64,000 nucleotides of DNA from Cupriavidus basilensis (GTDB lineage Bacteria; Pseudomonadota; Gammaproteobacteria; Burkholderiales; Burkholderiaceae), in assembly GCF_008801925.2 (NCBI RefSeq), contig NZ_CP062804.1, positions 930,001-994,000 on the forward strand, written 5' to 3'. Below the pieces are notes generated by a model. It saw nothing but the letters and a program-made list of their open reading frames with translations, searched no databases and was not told the origin of the DNA. The translations under genes and the position numbers were made by a program. This document shows positions 1 through 8,535 of the stretch, piece by piece (the first letter of the stretch is position 1; each line of letters opens with the position of its first letter).

Positions 1-297
1 GAGGCCGATCAGTGCGGCCAGGCTGACGCCAGACATCCACAGCACCTTGAGATCGATATACCGTAGCACCGTGCGGTAGAGCCCGCTCAGGTAGAACACC
101 GGGATGGTGAGGAGTGCAATCGCCAATGGCGGCAATGCGCCGTACTGATTAAGCAGATCGCCATCGCCTTTTCTTAACAGCAGGGCGAGCGAGAAGCATA
201 GGGGCAGCATCATCAAGTCGGCTGCCACCATCAAGGCGACTTTGCCACGACGCGGAAGTGCGAGTAGCCATTGAGTAAGCGCGGATGTCATATGCAT
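1..297 (-). CDS. Polysaccharide biosynthesis protein, CapD/WbpM family, N-terminal part (cut by window edge)
   Basis: The minus strand is open from an ATG at 297 (or a second in-frame ATG at 291) to base 1 with no stop. The translation begins MTSALTQWLLALPRRGK and contains hydrophobic stretches around LMVAADLMMLPLCFSLALLL, PPLAIALLTIPVFYLSGLY and LWMSGVSLAALIGL. Together with the linker LYRTVLRYIDLK this is the usual layout of the membrane domain that precedes the nucleotide-sugar dehydratase/epimerase domain in CapD/WbpM/FlaA1-like proteins. These enzymes act at the inner membrane on UDP-sugars for O-antigen or capsule synthesis. The catalytic Rossmann domain lies outside the window, so the family call rests only on the N-terminal pattern. 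No neighbouring polysaccharide genes are visible here. Confidence 0.7.
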   Translation of the reverse strand, partial: MHMTSALTQWLLALPRRGKVALMVAADLMMLPLCFSLALLLRKGDGDLLNQYGALPPLAIALLTIPVFYLSGLYRTVLRYIDLKVLWMSGVSLAALIGL

Positions 298-1429
298 AGA
301 CCACATTGCGAATCCGACACCAGAGAGATTGGTGCGGTAAATCATGACTGCATTGCGTACTGCAGGATGAGGCGAGGGAATGCCGGATAAGGGCGAGCCG
401 GTTGCGGCTGGCGTCGCGGGAGGCGTCCTTCGTCTTGCGAATGGTGCGAATAGTGCGGCGCGGTGATAGCTACCGGTACCCTGCGTGAGAAGGGAACGCG
501 AGGGGATTGTTAGCGCCATGGTGCGGCATTGCTGGGGGAGGCCCTGCAATGCGCTGTGAGCTCGTGCTGGGGAGGGAAGTCGAAGGGGCGAGAGTGGAGG
601 CGGCGCGTGTCGCTAATCCACTAGCGCATCGCTAGTGCATGGCTAGCGCTATTTAATTTGTCTAATAGGTTTTCGCTTTCTTTTTCGATTTTTCTATCCC
701 TACGTAAGTGGGGATTTCGGTATGGACTCGGATATTGAATTAGGGGCTTTCGATCTCTATCGCCGCTTCGTCGACCTGCTAATTGCGAAACCAGCTCCGG
801 GCGAGTCTGCGTTCCAGTGTGGGCATCGGTGCGGCACTTGCTGAAGACCAGGTTGTCCGCAGGGTAGACGGCGATTTTTCCTGTGAACGGGATATCGGCC
901 CGTTCGGGGATCGACAGCGCGTCGATGACATGGCCCGCACGCTCTCATCGGTTGGGGATCTGCCTGTATCCGCCCGTTTTTTTCAGGGTCCTCGGCTCGA
1001 TTGAAATCGAGGCGCGCGGCACTGGCGGATCGGATGGCGCTTTCGGCACTTGGCGAAATGGCTCCGTGGCGGAAACGGAAAGTGCTCTGTCAGGTGCGTT
1101 TGCAGTTGACGTGGACCGGGCTGGCGCGGTGCCGGATGGCTTGCCGGCGAGGCGCACGCATCACCATGCCGGGCGGCTGGCGTTGCTTACCTGCCAACTG
1201 GAATGCCAATCTCCGCACCAATTGCCAAAAAGTGAGACGCACGGTCAAGAGGCGGGCGGGCGTGGCTTTAATCTTGGCGGCTAGAGACCGTTGTCTATAA
1301 GGCGTGCGCGAAAGGGGGTGGCTTGGCGACCCCTGCCCCAGAACTCGAAGAGAGCGGGGGAACCGACGCAACCGGGGCAACGCCGGCAGCGATCCGGTGT
1401 CTTGATGGGTCATTAGGCGTACGACGGGC
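298..1429. other. Long intergenic region with no recognisable gene
   Basis: About 1.1 kb separates the CapD-like gene from the next credible gene. Several short reading frames exist on both strands between 757 and 1300, but none has a recognisable domain, a convincing ribosome binding site or a hydrophobicity pattern like a real protein. The stretch 640-720 is clearly AT-richer than its surroundings and could hold promoters for the CapD-like gene. The only structured element seen is the 11-bp repeat at 621-653. Confidence 0.5.
621..653. repeat. 11-bp tandem repeat, 3 copies
   Basis: Three consecutive 11-bp units read CTAGCGCATCG, CTAGTGCATGG and CTAGCGCTATT. CTAG is usually rare in proteobacterial DNA, so three copies in 33 bp are conspicuous. 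The block lies at the edge of an AT-rich stretch upstream of the CapD-like gene and could be an operator array or a slipped-strand product. Confidence 0.6.
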
Positions 1430-2323
1430 ATGATGGGGGTGTTGGTGATGGCTGATGTATCTGGTTTTGCTGGTTTGTCTAGTTTGTCTGATATGTCTGG
1501 AATGACGGAGCAGGGTGGGGGCGCCCTGAGCCGTGAGCAGCTCGATGCTTACTTTGCTTCCTACGTGGGCATGGAGGGGGGAAGTCCGGCCGGCGCGGTC
1601 TGGTTTTGCGACGCCATGCCAACTTCGGACAGCACGCGGCTGCCCGCGCAGCTTGAGCCGGCGCGCGAGGTGCCGGCGTGGGATGCGCAGTTCAGGCTGC
1701 GCCATCTGCACGAGATGGGCAAATGGCAAACGCACCAGCGCATTGCGCGCATCATGGCGGCGGCCCGGGAGATGGTGCTGTTCGGCCGGGACGATAGCGG
1801 CGATTGGCAGCGCTATCTTGCGCAATATCTTTACCGGCCGCGCGGATGGGATTTCAAGCTGAGCTTGTTCCCCTTGGCCATCCGTTCTGAGAACGGGTTG
1901 CCGTGGACGCAACTGCACGGCAGCCAGCCGGAGCTGAACCCTAAATCCAAATACCTCGCGCTGTGTCGCAATGGCGCCCGGTTCCGCTTTATCGCCCAGT
2001 TGCGCCGGCGCGAGCGGCCCAAGGTGGTGGTTTGCCTTGGCGAGCGCTTCGAGGCGGATTATCTGCAGGCATTTGGCATGCGGGGCGTGCCATTTACCAC
2101 ACACACATTGCAGCCGGCCGATCAGGCGAGGGAGTTGCGCGTTTATGAAAGCGAGGGCACAAACCTGATTATTTGTCCCGCGGTGGCCGGGGCTGCCGGA
2201 TTAGCCTCTGATGTGCTGCTGAACGCCATGGGGCGTTTTATCAGCCAATGGTTGACCTTGGCCGATTTTCAGGTAAGACCGCACGAGACGGCGCTTTACG
2301 AGGCGGAGTACTACCCGGCCTGA
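1430..2323 (+). CDS. Hypothetical protein, possible uracil-DNA-glycosylase-like fold (paralogue 1)
   Basis: This 297-residue protein is a clear paralogue of the product of 4167-4949. The two share blocks such as SREQLDAYFASYVGMEGG, IARIMAAAR, FKLSLFPL, RPKVVVCLGER and a C-terminal segment around ASDVLLNAMGR. A beta strand ending in AVWFCD, then LSLFPL, then an Arg/Phe helix followed by KVVVCLG, recalls the UDG-like superfamily order (first pocket loop, second strand, then the helix and strand PkvvvalG). The usual Gly/Glu residues after the first strand are replaced (FCDAMPTSDS), so catalysis is doubtful. The N-terminus has an extra Ser/Gly/Met-rich stretch absent from the paralogue; a later ATG inside it may be the true start. 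The fold assignment is my inference. Confidence 0.6.
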   Translation: MMGVLVMADVSGFAGLSSLSDMSGMTEQGGGALSREQLDAYFASYVGMEGGSPAGAVWFCDAMPTSDSTRLPAQLEPAREVPAWDAQFRLRHLHEMGKWQTHQRIARIMAAAREMVLFGRDDSGDWQRYLAQYLYRPRGWDFKLSLFPLAIRSENGLPWTQLHGSQPELNPKSKYLALCRNGARFRFIAQLRRRERPKVVVCLGERFEADYLQAFGMRGVPFTTHTLQPADQARELRVYESEGTNLIICPAVAGAAGLASDVLLNAMGRFISQWLTLADFQVRPHETALYEAEYYPA

Positions 2324-2378
2324 GATGGCGATGCGGTGGCCGTTGGCGCGCGGCTCCGCCCGGTTCTCAGCAGGGTTC

Positions 2379-3488
2379 TCAGCACTGTTGCCGATGTAGC
2401 CACTGCCGGAAGTCATCACCTTGCACGGCGAACGCGGCTTGCCGGAATTCGGTGTTCAGGGGGCTGGTGGCATAGGCGCGCAGGTCGCTGGGCGACATGC
2501 CCAGGGATCGGCGGAACGCCCGGGTGAAGTCCGATGCACTATTGAAGCCCAGTCCGTAGGCGATGTTGCTGATCGGCAAGCTGGGGAACTTCACCAGGTC
2601 GGCGGCGGCGGCCCGCAGGCGGCTCTTGCGGATATAGGCCTGCACGCCGCCTTCTTGCTCGAACAATCGATATAAGGTCGGGCGGGAGATTTCCATCCTG
2701 GCGAGGAGCTTGTCAGGGGACAACTCTGCCGCGCCGGGGTCGGCGTCGATCAGCCGGCGCGCCCGGGCCAGCATGGCGCTGCGCGCGGCGGCGCGGGCGC
2801 CTTCCTCAAGGCGCGCGCCTTTGCGAAAGGCGGCAGTGAGCAGTTGCACGCTGGCGTGCATGGCCCGGGCAGCCGCTTGCGGCGCCATGCAGGGGATCTC
2901 GCGGCTTAGCGCCGTCAGGTGCGCCACGGCCAGCCGGGTCAGCGGGGTGTTGGTTTGCACGATGCGCCCGTGTGCGGCCTCGGCGCCGAGAAAGATGGCA
3001 TCCATCATCGCGCGTGGCACGAAGACCGAGAGCGCGCGCACGGCACCCCGGTGCATGTGGATGGGCTGCCCATGGTCCGTGAGCAGGATGCCGCCCCGTT
3101 GCGGCATCGGGTTGTGCCGCATGCCCTCGACCACGCCGGCGTTGCCCTCGACGAAGACCTGGAGCGCATAGTGCCGCATGGTGTCCGTGGAGATGCGCGC
3201 GACGTTGCGCGCAAGGGAGAGGCCATCGCAGCGGCAGTCCGTGAAGAGCATGTCCTCGACCAGGTAGCGGTCGATGGAGGCCTGGAACGGCGCGGCCAGG
3301 GCGTCCCGGGTGAGGCTGACGTCCATCACATGCCCGACTCGTTGGCGCCAGGCGAGGATTTGTCCCACGCTGGCGTCACGGGGCCCGTCGCCGCCTGCCT
3401 GGAAATGGGTATGCGGCACGCGCGCGTCTGGGGCCGTGGGCTGTGGTTCCGATCGGGGCGGTGCAAGTGCGATGGGAGGCTCGGTCAT
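2379..3488 (-). CDS. AraC family transcriptional regulator
   Basis: The product is about 369 residues. The C-terminal 110 residues carry two helix-turn-helix units. The first is around MEISRPTLYRLFEQEGGVQAYI. The second is the AraC signature ISNIAYGLGFNSASDFTRAFRR followed by LGMSPSDLR. The N-terminal 200 residues resemble the AraC-binding-like domain of the AraC_binding_2 type (segments SIDRYLVEDMLF and GILLTDHGQPI), which usually senses a small ligand. I chose the ATG at 3488 because the frame upstream of it reads through the 11-bp repeat array as low-complexity protein. The gene lies between two paralogous genes of unknown function (1430-2323 and 4167-4949) and may control one or both. The repeat array at 3604-3680 is a natural candidate for its operator. 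Confidence 0.85.
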   Translation of the reverse strand: MTEPPIALAPPRSEPQPTAPDARVPHTHFQAGGDGPRDASVGQILAWRQRVGHVMDVSLTRDALAAPFQASIDRYLVEDMLFTDCRCDGLSLARNVARISTDTMRHYALQVFVEGNAGVVEGMRHNPMPQRGGILLTDHGQPIHMHRGAVRALSVFVPRAMMDAIFLGAEAAHGRIVQTNTPLTRLAVAHLTALSREIPCMAPQAAARAMHASVQLLTAAFRKGARLEEGARAAARSAMLARARRLIDADPGAAELSPDKLLARMEISRPTLYRLFEQEGGVQAYIRKSRLRAAAADLVKFPSLPISNIAYGLGFNSASDFTRAFRRSLGMSPSDLRAYATSPLNTEFRQAAFAVQGDDFRQWLHRQQC

Positions 3489-3603
3489 GGGCGTTGGGCG
3501 CACCCGGTGCTGCATAGGACCGGCAACACGCCGGCGCATCGGCACCACTCTATCGAAAAACCGGGGCTCTTGCAGGCAACGCGTTGTGCCTGTCCCACTT
3601 GCA

Positions 3604-3680
3604 TGCCTGTACTTGCCATGTATTTGCCATGTACCGGCCATGTCTGTGTCACGTACTTGGCGTGCACGTGCCATTTACCG
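3604..3680. repeat. Array of seven 11-bp direct repeats upstream of the AraC gene
   Basis: Seven consecutive 11-bp units start at 3604, 3615, 3626, 3637, 3648, 3659 and 3670. The best conserved units read GCCATGTATTT, GCCATGTACCG and GCCATGTCTGT; the outer ones are degenerate (GTCACGTACTT, GCCATTTACCG). The period is close to one turn of DNA, so all copies face the same side of the helix. The block begins 116 bp upstream of the AraC start codon, in the region shared with the divergent gene at 4167. Confidence 0.75.
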
Positions 3681-4166
3681 CCGCCCGATTGTGCGATGCC
3701 GCGCAAAGTGTCGTTACCCCGCGTAAGAAGGGAAAGAAGACTGCCGCGAATCCCTCCAAAGGGGGGCGCGTCATGATCAAATCTCACGAAGAATCTTGCA
3801 CCGCCAAGTGATTGTTTCGCGCAAACGAGATCGGGCTTTTTTGGGGCGGTAGCCGGAGCGTCGCGGGATTGACGATAAACGTTCCGGCAATCGTTTTCCC
3901 AAAGGGAAAAGCACCGATCCAGATTGGTTGTAGGCAGGTCAAATCCGTCGGAGCCAGGCTTTGGTTTTATGCCGGCCGGCATCCGAGACGAAGCGGGTGG
4001 GAAGCGCGAAAGCGCGGGAAGTTCTGCATTCCCCGCCAGCGGGTTGTCTCCATCGTTCTATTAGAGATTTGCCGATGCATTCGAGGCGTCTCACGGCCCG
4101 TCACGTCGTATAGGTAAGTATTGCCTCAGCGCGTGGGCATCTTTAATTCCACCAAGCGGTAGGGGC
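3681..4166. other. Intergenic region between the AraC gene and paralogue 2
   Basis: Nearly 490 bp lie between the repeat array and the next gene. Open frames in it are short and unlike any known protein. The region presumably carries the promoters for the divergent AraC gene and for 4167-4949. I see no clear terminator or palindrome. Confidence 0.4.
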
Positions 4167-4949
4167 ATGGAAATAGAACAGAAGACAGTATTTTCACGTG
4201 AGCAGCTGGACGCGTACTTCGCGTCTTACGTTGGTATGGAAGGGGGAAATCCGGCGGCGGCAGTCTGGTTTTGCGACAGCACGCCGCATCCTTGGGTCGA
4301 GTCACTGGTAGCGCCGCTGGAGCCGCGCATGCAACCGGGGGCCTGGGACCGCGCATACCGCGAGCGCCATCGCGAGAGCATGGAGCGCTGGCAGTCGCAT
4401 CAGAAGATCGCAAGGATCATGGCGGCGGCGCGTGCGCAGACCTTTGCGTCCCCGCAGAGCGATTGCGACTGGAAGCATTACTTCGATCAGCATCTCTATG
4501 CGCCGGGGGGCGCGGAGTTCAAGCTCAGCCTGTTTCCGTTGCCGGCGCACCTGATTGGCCAGACGCCCTGGTCCAGGGCATTTCGCGGGCAGCCGGCGCT
4601 GGTGCCCAAGCAGCGCTACCTGGATCTGTGCCGCGCCGGCAACCGCTTTCGCTTTATCGAGGGCATTCGCCGGGAATGGAAGCCCAAGGTGGTGGTGTGC
4701 CTGGGCGAGCGGCATTTCTCGGATTTCGTATTGGCATTCGGGCTTGAGCAAGCCCGCATGGGGGATTTCATTTTGCAGCCGGCCGATCTGGCCAAGACGC
4801 TGCGCGTGCTGGAGCACGATGGCACGACCTGGATCATGTGCCCTGCGCTGGCGGGCGCCTCGGGGCTGACTTCCGATGTATTGCTTGAAGCCATGGGCCG
4901 ATATGTGGCGCGCTGGCTGGTGCGGGAGGATTTTCCGGTTATGCACTAA
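4167..4949 (+). CDS. Hypothetical protein, possible uracil-DNA-glycosylase-like fold (paralogue 2)
   Basis: This 260-residue protein matches the product of 1430-2323 along its whole length, without that protein's extended N-terminus. Shared landmarks are EQLDAYFASYVGMEGG near residue 12, AVWFCDS near 33, IARIMAAARAQ, FKLSLFPLP, RFRFIEGIRREWKPKVVVCLGER and SDVLLEAMGRYVARWL near the end. The order of strands and helices fits a UDG-like alpha/beta fold, but the catalytic or pocket residues of characterised uracil-DNA glycosylases are not obvious. It is divergent from the AraC gene. The ATG at 4167 follows TAGGGGC, a weak Shine-Dalgarno sequence. The function is unknown; the paralogue pair around a regulator suggests duplication of one functional unit. 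Confidence 0.65.
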   Translation: MEIEQKTVFSREQLDAYFASYVGMEGGNPAAAVWFCDSTPHPWVESLVAPLEPRMQPGAWDRAYRERHRESMERWQSHQKIARIMAAARAQTFASPQSDCDWKHYFDQHLYAPGGAEFKLSLFPLPAHLIGQTPWSRAFRGQPALVPKQRYLDLCRAGNRFRFIEGIRREWKPKVVVCLGERHFSDFVLAFGLEQARMGDFILQPADLAKTLRVLEHDGTTWIMCPALAGASGLTSDVLLEAMGRYVARWLVREDFPVMH

Positions 4950-5184
4950 GCGTGAAGTCATGGGATGCGAGGCGAGGCAAGGCTTGGATACGCGTTAATG
5001 CGCGTTAGCCGGCATCGTTTTACGCATCCTGACAACCGTAGGAATGGCACGCGGCAGCGATGCCGTTGCAGCTCTCGCGGGGGTGGGGGTTACGGGCCGA
5101 TATGCAAGTCTGCGCTTTCCCCCGCCTAGTAGGGGTGACACGGTTGTGGAGATTGTTTATCTAGTGAGGCTGGTAAAGGCAGCA

Positions 5185-5208
5185 GCGCAGTAACGCAGTA
5201 GCGCAGTT
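5185..5208. repeat. 8-bp tandem repeat, 3 copies
   Basis: Three adjacent units read GCGCAGTA, ACGCAGTA and GCGCAGTT, followed by a more degenerate TCGCTGTA. It shares the 8-bp unit length, but not the sequence, of the block at 5342-5405. Confidence 0.5.
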
Positions 5209-5341
5209 TCGCTGTAGTGCTGCCGATTCCGATTGCAAGAGCCAGCCAAGGTATCCATGAGATGCGACGAGCCAGGGCGGTGAAGGGCGCCACATGTGGT
5301 GCGCTGCCAAGGCGTGGTCAGGATCCATAGACAACCTAGTG

Positions 5342-5405
5342 ACCCATTGACCTATCGACGTATCGACGCATTGACGCATTGACATATCGACATATCGACG
5401 TATCG
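5342..5405. repeat. 8-bp tandem repeat, 8 copies, next to a ribosome binding site
   Basis: Eight contiguous 8-bp units follow the pattern AC-N-YATYG: ACCCATTG, ACCTATCG, ACGTATCG, ACGCATTG (twice), ACATATCG (twice) and ACGTATCG. The block ends 4 bp before the AGGAG of the lipoprotein gene at 5423. Gain or loss of a unit would move promoter elements relative to the start codon without touching the reading frame. Confidence 0.8.
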
Positions 5406-5422
5406 ATTCAGGAGTGAGAAGA

Positions 5423-7132
5423 GTGCAAACCAATATCAGGAATATCTTTACCCTCGGCATCATGGCTTCCGCGGCGGCGGCACTTGTGGCTTGCGGGGGT
5501 GGCTCGGACTCGACGCCGACCCCGACGACGCCATCGGTCACCGTGCAAGGCAAGGCCGTCGACTTCTACCTGTCACAGGCTACGGTGACGTTCCTCGATT
5601 GCAGCAACCAGACCACCACGACTAACGCGACCGGGGACTTCACGTTCCCGGCTGGCTGCGCCACCAGCGCGCTCAAGGTGACCGGCGGTACCGACATTGG
5701 TACCAACCAGCCCTTCACCGGCGTGCTGCAGGCACCGGCGGTGACCTACAAGGCCGGCGTGACCCCGGTGATCACGCCGCTGACGACGCTGGTTGCGCAA
5801 CTGGGCGCAACCCAGGCCGCGGCGCTGGCGACCAAGCTTGGCCTGCAAGGCAAGGACCTCACCACGCTGGACCCGATGCAGGACGCTGCGGTGCTCAAGG
5901 CAGCCGTGCTGGTGCAGCAGCTGGTGGACCAGGTTGCGAAGACGCTGGCAGGCTTGTCGAAGGCCACGGGCGGCACGTTGACGGCGGAAGCTGCCGCGGC
6001 GGCGGCGGCCAGTGCCGTGGCTAACGCTGTGAACAACGCCTCGGGTACCGCTAACCTGGCCAACAGCACGCTGGTCACGTCGGTGATCAACTCGGCCGTG
6101 CAGAACGCCAAGGCAGGTTTCCCGGCCAGTGTCCAGGCCAATATTGCCGCAGTGGCGGCCAACGTCGCCGCGCTGGCTGGCCCGGTTGTGGCCACCCAGG
6201 TGTCGAACGTGAACACCGCGCTGGGCACGATCGTGCTGGGCGCAAGCCCGGCCGCCACGCTGGCCGCCTTGCAGCAAAGCGGCTCGGTCAATGCGGTGAC
6301 CAACAGCGCCAAGTCCACGACGAGCACTGCGCTGGTGGCGGCGGTCACGCCGGCCGCGCTGGCTGACCCGACGCTGACGACCAACCTGGCTGCGCTCGGC
6401 GCTGCAGTGTCTACCGGCAACGCCACGGCAATCCAGACCGCGGCTGGCAACCTGGGCGGCAGCGTCAACAGCGGCGCCATCAACGATGTGGCCAACAGCG
6501 TCAAGCCGACCAACTTCATCCAGCTGGCCAGCATGACCATCAACGGCCAGCAGTTCCCGGTGAGCAGCGCCGTGACGGTGACCGGCGGTACGCTGAGCTC
6601 CATCAAGGTGGCGACTTCGCAAAGCGGCGATGCCTTTGCCGGCGGCGCAGCGCAAGTGCGTGCCGGCCTGAGCTACACGTACAACGGCAACAAGGTCGAC
6701 GTGATCATCGAGAATGTTGCGCTCACCTTCAGCAACGGTGCATTGACCGGCGCGCAGGTGCCGGCCAACACGGCCTACTCGTTCCGCATCGGTGGCGGCA
6801 GCATCACGGCTAGCGTGGGCCTGACCAACGCAACGGCCGACAACCTGTTCGACAGCGCCAACGGCGGCTCGCTGAACCTGCCGTTCACGGTCTTCTTGTC
6901 CAAGCTGCAGAGCGCCGGCGCGCTGAACGCCACGCAGATCGCCTCGCTCACGCCCAAGGCGACCAGCACCTTCCCCGTGACGTTTGCGGTGGCGGGCCAG
7001 GGCGGCAAGGCCGTTAGCGTTGCCACCCTGGTGAGCAGCAGCCCGCAGAACACGCTGGCGCAGACGGTGCAGACCGCCACGTCTACGGTTAGCGGCAACG
7101 GCATCACGACCTCGGTCACGCTGAACCCCTGA
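5423..7132 (+). CDS. Alanine-rich lipoprotein with N-terminal carboxypeptidase-regulatory-like domain
   Basis: I start the gene at GTG 5423 because AGGAG at 5410-5414 is 8 bases upstream; an earlier in-frame GTG at 5414 overlaps that site. The 569-residue product has a type II signal peptide (MQTNIRNIFTLGIMASAAAA) ending in the lipobox LVAC, then GGGSDSTPTP, as in surface lipoproteins. Residues 40-110 look like a beta-sandwich of the carboxypeptidase-regulatory kind (VTFLDCSNQTTTTNATGDFTF) followed by a TPLTTLVAQ segment. The middle is very rich in Ala, Asn, Thr and Val and low in charge. The C-terminal third (from about 370) is predicted beta-rich. The lipoprotein coded at 11504-12835 starts with the same plan. 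Its role is unknown; surface exposure or adhesion is plausible. Confidence 0.8.
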   Translation: MQTNIRNIFTLGIMASAAAALVACGGGSDSTPTPTTPSVTVQGKAVDFYLSQATVTFLDCSNQTTTTNATGDFTFPAGCATSALKVTGGTDIGTNQPFTGVLQAPAVTYKAGVTPVITPLTTLVAQLGATQAAALATKLGLQGKDLTTLDPMQDAAVLKAAVLVQQLVDQVAKTLAGLSKATGGTLTAEAAAAAAASAVANAVNNASGTANLANSTLVTSVINSAVQNAKAGFPASVQANIAAVAANVAALAGPVVATQVSNVNTALGTIVLGASPAATLAALQQSGSVNAVTNSAKSTTSTALVAAVTPAALADPTLTTNLAALGAAVSTGNATAIQTAAGNLGGSVNSGAINDVANSVKPTNFIQLASMTINGQQFPVSSAVTVTGGTLSSIKVATSQSGDAFAGGAAQVRAGLSYTYNGNKVDVIIENVALTFSNGALTGAQVPANTAYSFRIGGGSITASVGLTNATADNLFDSANGGSLNLPFTVFLSKLQSAGALNATQIASLTPKATSTFPVTFAVAGQGGKAVSVATLVSSSPQNTLAQTVQTATSTVSGNGITTSVTLNP

Positions 7133-7148
7133 TCGGTGCGCAGTGAAG

Positions 7149-7171
7149 CCCTCCCCGTGGTCAGGGGAGGG
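7149..7171 (+). terminator. Hairpin after the lipoprotein gene
   Basis: CCCTCCCC (7149-7156) and GGGGAGGG (7164-7171) form an 8-bp perfect stem with a 7-base loop, 17 bp after the stop codon at 7132. No T-run follows, so it may be a weak or Rho-assisted terminator, or a partial read-through point into the outer-membrane protein gene. Confidence 0.5.
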
Positions 7172-7305
7172 TCTGCCCGGTCATTCGTCATGCGCGCCAT
7201 CTGGCGCTTGTGACGGGTGGCCGGCTTCTTTTTGTGTGCAGTCGGCCGGACCAGGAACTGGCTGACGCCATGGATGAGGTCCGCCCCCGGCCTCGGAGTC
7301 TCCCT

Positions 7306-8427
7306 ATGCTGTTGTATCGCACGCGCCGGCTCCGCCATGCCGGTGCCTTGATGCTGGGTTTGTCGTGCGTCGGCGTTGCCCATGCGGCCCCCGATGATGT
7401 GTTTTTGCAGGCCGAGCCCGCTACGGGCGAGTTCACGTCATTTCGCGTGGAGGCCAGCTATGACATGGTCAACAAGACCGTGGATGTCTTTAACCTGCGA
7501 GAGGGCCAGGGTGCCGTGCCGGACAATGCCGGCGACTATCGTGGCGGCAAGCTGATGCTGGGCTACAAGTTTTCGCCGAAGTGGTCGGGATCGGCCACGT
7601 ACTGGCGCCGCGGCATCGACTACGGGCAGGACAACAACCAGATCGATAGCTGGATGCTGGCCTTGCACTATGACCCGCTGGCCGAGCCTGGCGCGCGGGA
7701 CCGCATCATGCTGCGCTTCTCCCTTTGGGGCGACCGTGCCGGCAGCCTGACCCGCTCGTCCGCGCTCAAGGTCAGGAATGCCACGTTCAACAGCGTCACG
7801 GTCAACGACGCCAACGATATCCAGGGCCAGGCCGATGTGATTTTTTCTGGCGACCTTACCGAGCGCAACAAGCTCACCGGGTTTATTGGCCTTGGCGTCA
7901 GCCGCGTGACCATTGGCAGCATCAATACGCGGCTGCAGCAGGGCGCGTGCAATTTCAATGTGAGCATTGGCTCGGACAATATTGCCAGCGGCAACCTGGC
8001 CGCGCCTTGCCGCGTGGGCAACACCAACTTGCAGTCGGCGTCGTTTTCAACGGACGCCAGCCAGTACGGCCTGAACATCAATGACGATTTCAATTACACG
8101 GCCGGCTTCCTGAACCTGGGTGGCTCCTGGCGCTGGAAGTACGAGAACTTCAGCGCGCGGCTGGGCTATCAGTTCCAGTACCTGTTGCGCAGCAACGTCG
8201 ATAGCCGCGCCAGTGCGTACGGCTATTCGCCGATCAAGTCAAACCATACGCTGGGGATGGAGCTGTCGTACGCGGTGGTGAAGAATGTCGAGGTGTTCCT
8301 GCGTGGGCAGGCATCGCTGTACAACTTCGTTGGCACGATCCCGTTTCTCTATAACGCGGCTACCGCGGGCAAGCTCGATCGCTATTACGGCTATGGCTCG
8401 ATCGGCATTCGCTTCTCGGGATTTTAA
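7306..8427 (+). CDS. Outer-membrane beta-barrel protein
   Basis: The ATG at 7306 follows GGAG (7295-7298) by 7 bases and gives a good signal peptide, MLLYRTRRLRHAGALMLG then LSCVGVAHA, cleaved before APDDVF. The mature chain has alternating polar/hydrophobic strands typical of a transmembrane beta-barrel (FRVEASYDMV, GGKLMLGYKF, WSGSATYWRR, NHTLGMELSYAVV, VEVFLRGQASLY) and ends in the strand GYGSIGIRFSGF with a C-terminal Phe, the BAM recognition signature. The length of about 373 residues fits a 12-16 strand barrel. It lies directly downstream of the Ala-rich lipoprotein and may be co-expressed with it. I do not recognise a specific porin or transporter family. Confidence 0.75.
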   Translation: MLLYRTRRLRHAGALMLGLSCVGVAHAAPDDVFLQAEPATGEFTSFRVEASYDMVNKTVDVFNLREGQGAVPDNAGDYRGGKLMLGYKFSPKWSGSATYWRRGIDYGQDNNQIDSWMLALHYDPLAEPGARDRIMLRFSLWGDRAGSLTRSSALKVRNATFNSVTVNDANDIQGQADVIFSGDLTERNKLTGFIGLGVSRVTIGSINTRLQQGACNFNVSIGSDNIASGNLAAPCRVGNTNLQSASFSTDASQYGLNINDDFNYTAGFLNLGGSWRWKYENFSARLGYQFQYLLRSNVDSRASAYGYSPIKSNHTLGMELSYAVVKNVEVFLRGQASLYNFVGTIPFLYNAATAGKLDRYYGYGSIGIRFSGF

Positions 8428-8497
8428 AGCGGGTATTTAGGGCGGGGATTTCAAGGCGGGGATCGGGACAATGCGGGCTTGGGCGGGACACCCTGGC

Positions 8498-8535
8498 AAA
8501 AAAAAGGAGGTGTAGGCGCAGGGTGCTCCTACACC
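8498..8535 (-). terminator. Rho-independent terminator on the minus strand
   Basis: A perfect 8-bp stem (GGTGTAGG with CCTACACC, 11-base loop) is followed on the minus strand by CC and an uninterrupted run of eight T, the complement of the A-run at 8498-8505. It is the clearest intrinsic terminator in this part of the window and faces away from any annotated minus-strand gene. Confidence 0.6.

Larger units (their letters stand above)
4950..5422. other. Intergenic region with two 8-bp repeat blocks
   Basis: The 470 bp before the lipoprotein gene contain no credible gene. Two short tandem repeats are present (5185-5208 and 5342-5405). The second one abuts the ribosome binding site of the downstream gene, so it lies in the presumed 5' untranslated region. 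Confidence 0.5.

Noticed and set aside
883..1300. Overlapping short frames in the 0.9-1.3 kb region as possible genes
   Set aside because: No ribosome binding site, family motif, signal peptide or conserved composition was seen. They compete with each other on both strands.
3604..3680. 11-bp repeat array considered as a CRISPR array
   Set aside because: The units are contiguous with no spacers and are much shorter than CRISPR repeats. There are no cas genes.
5161..5553. Minus-strand frame across the lipoprotein start region
   Set aside because: It overlaps the tandem repeats and the lipoprotein signal peptide, and its product has no protein-like features.
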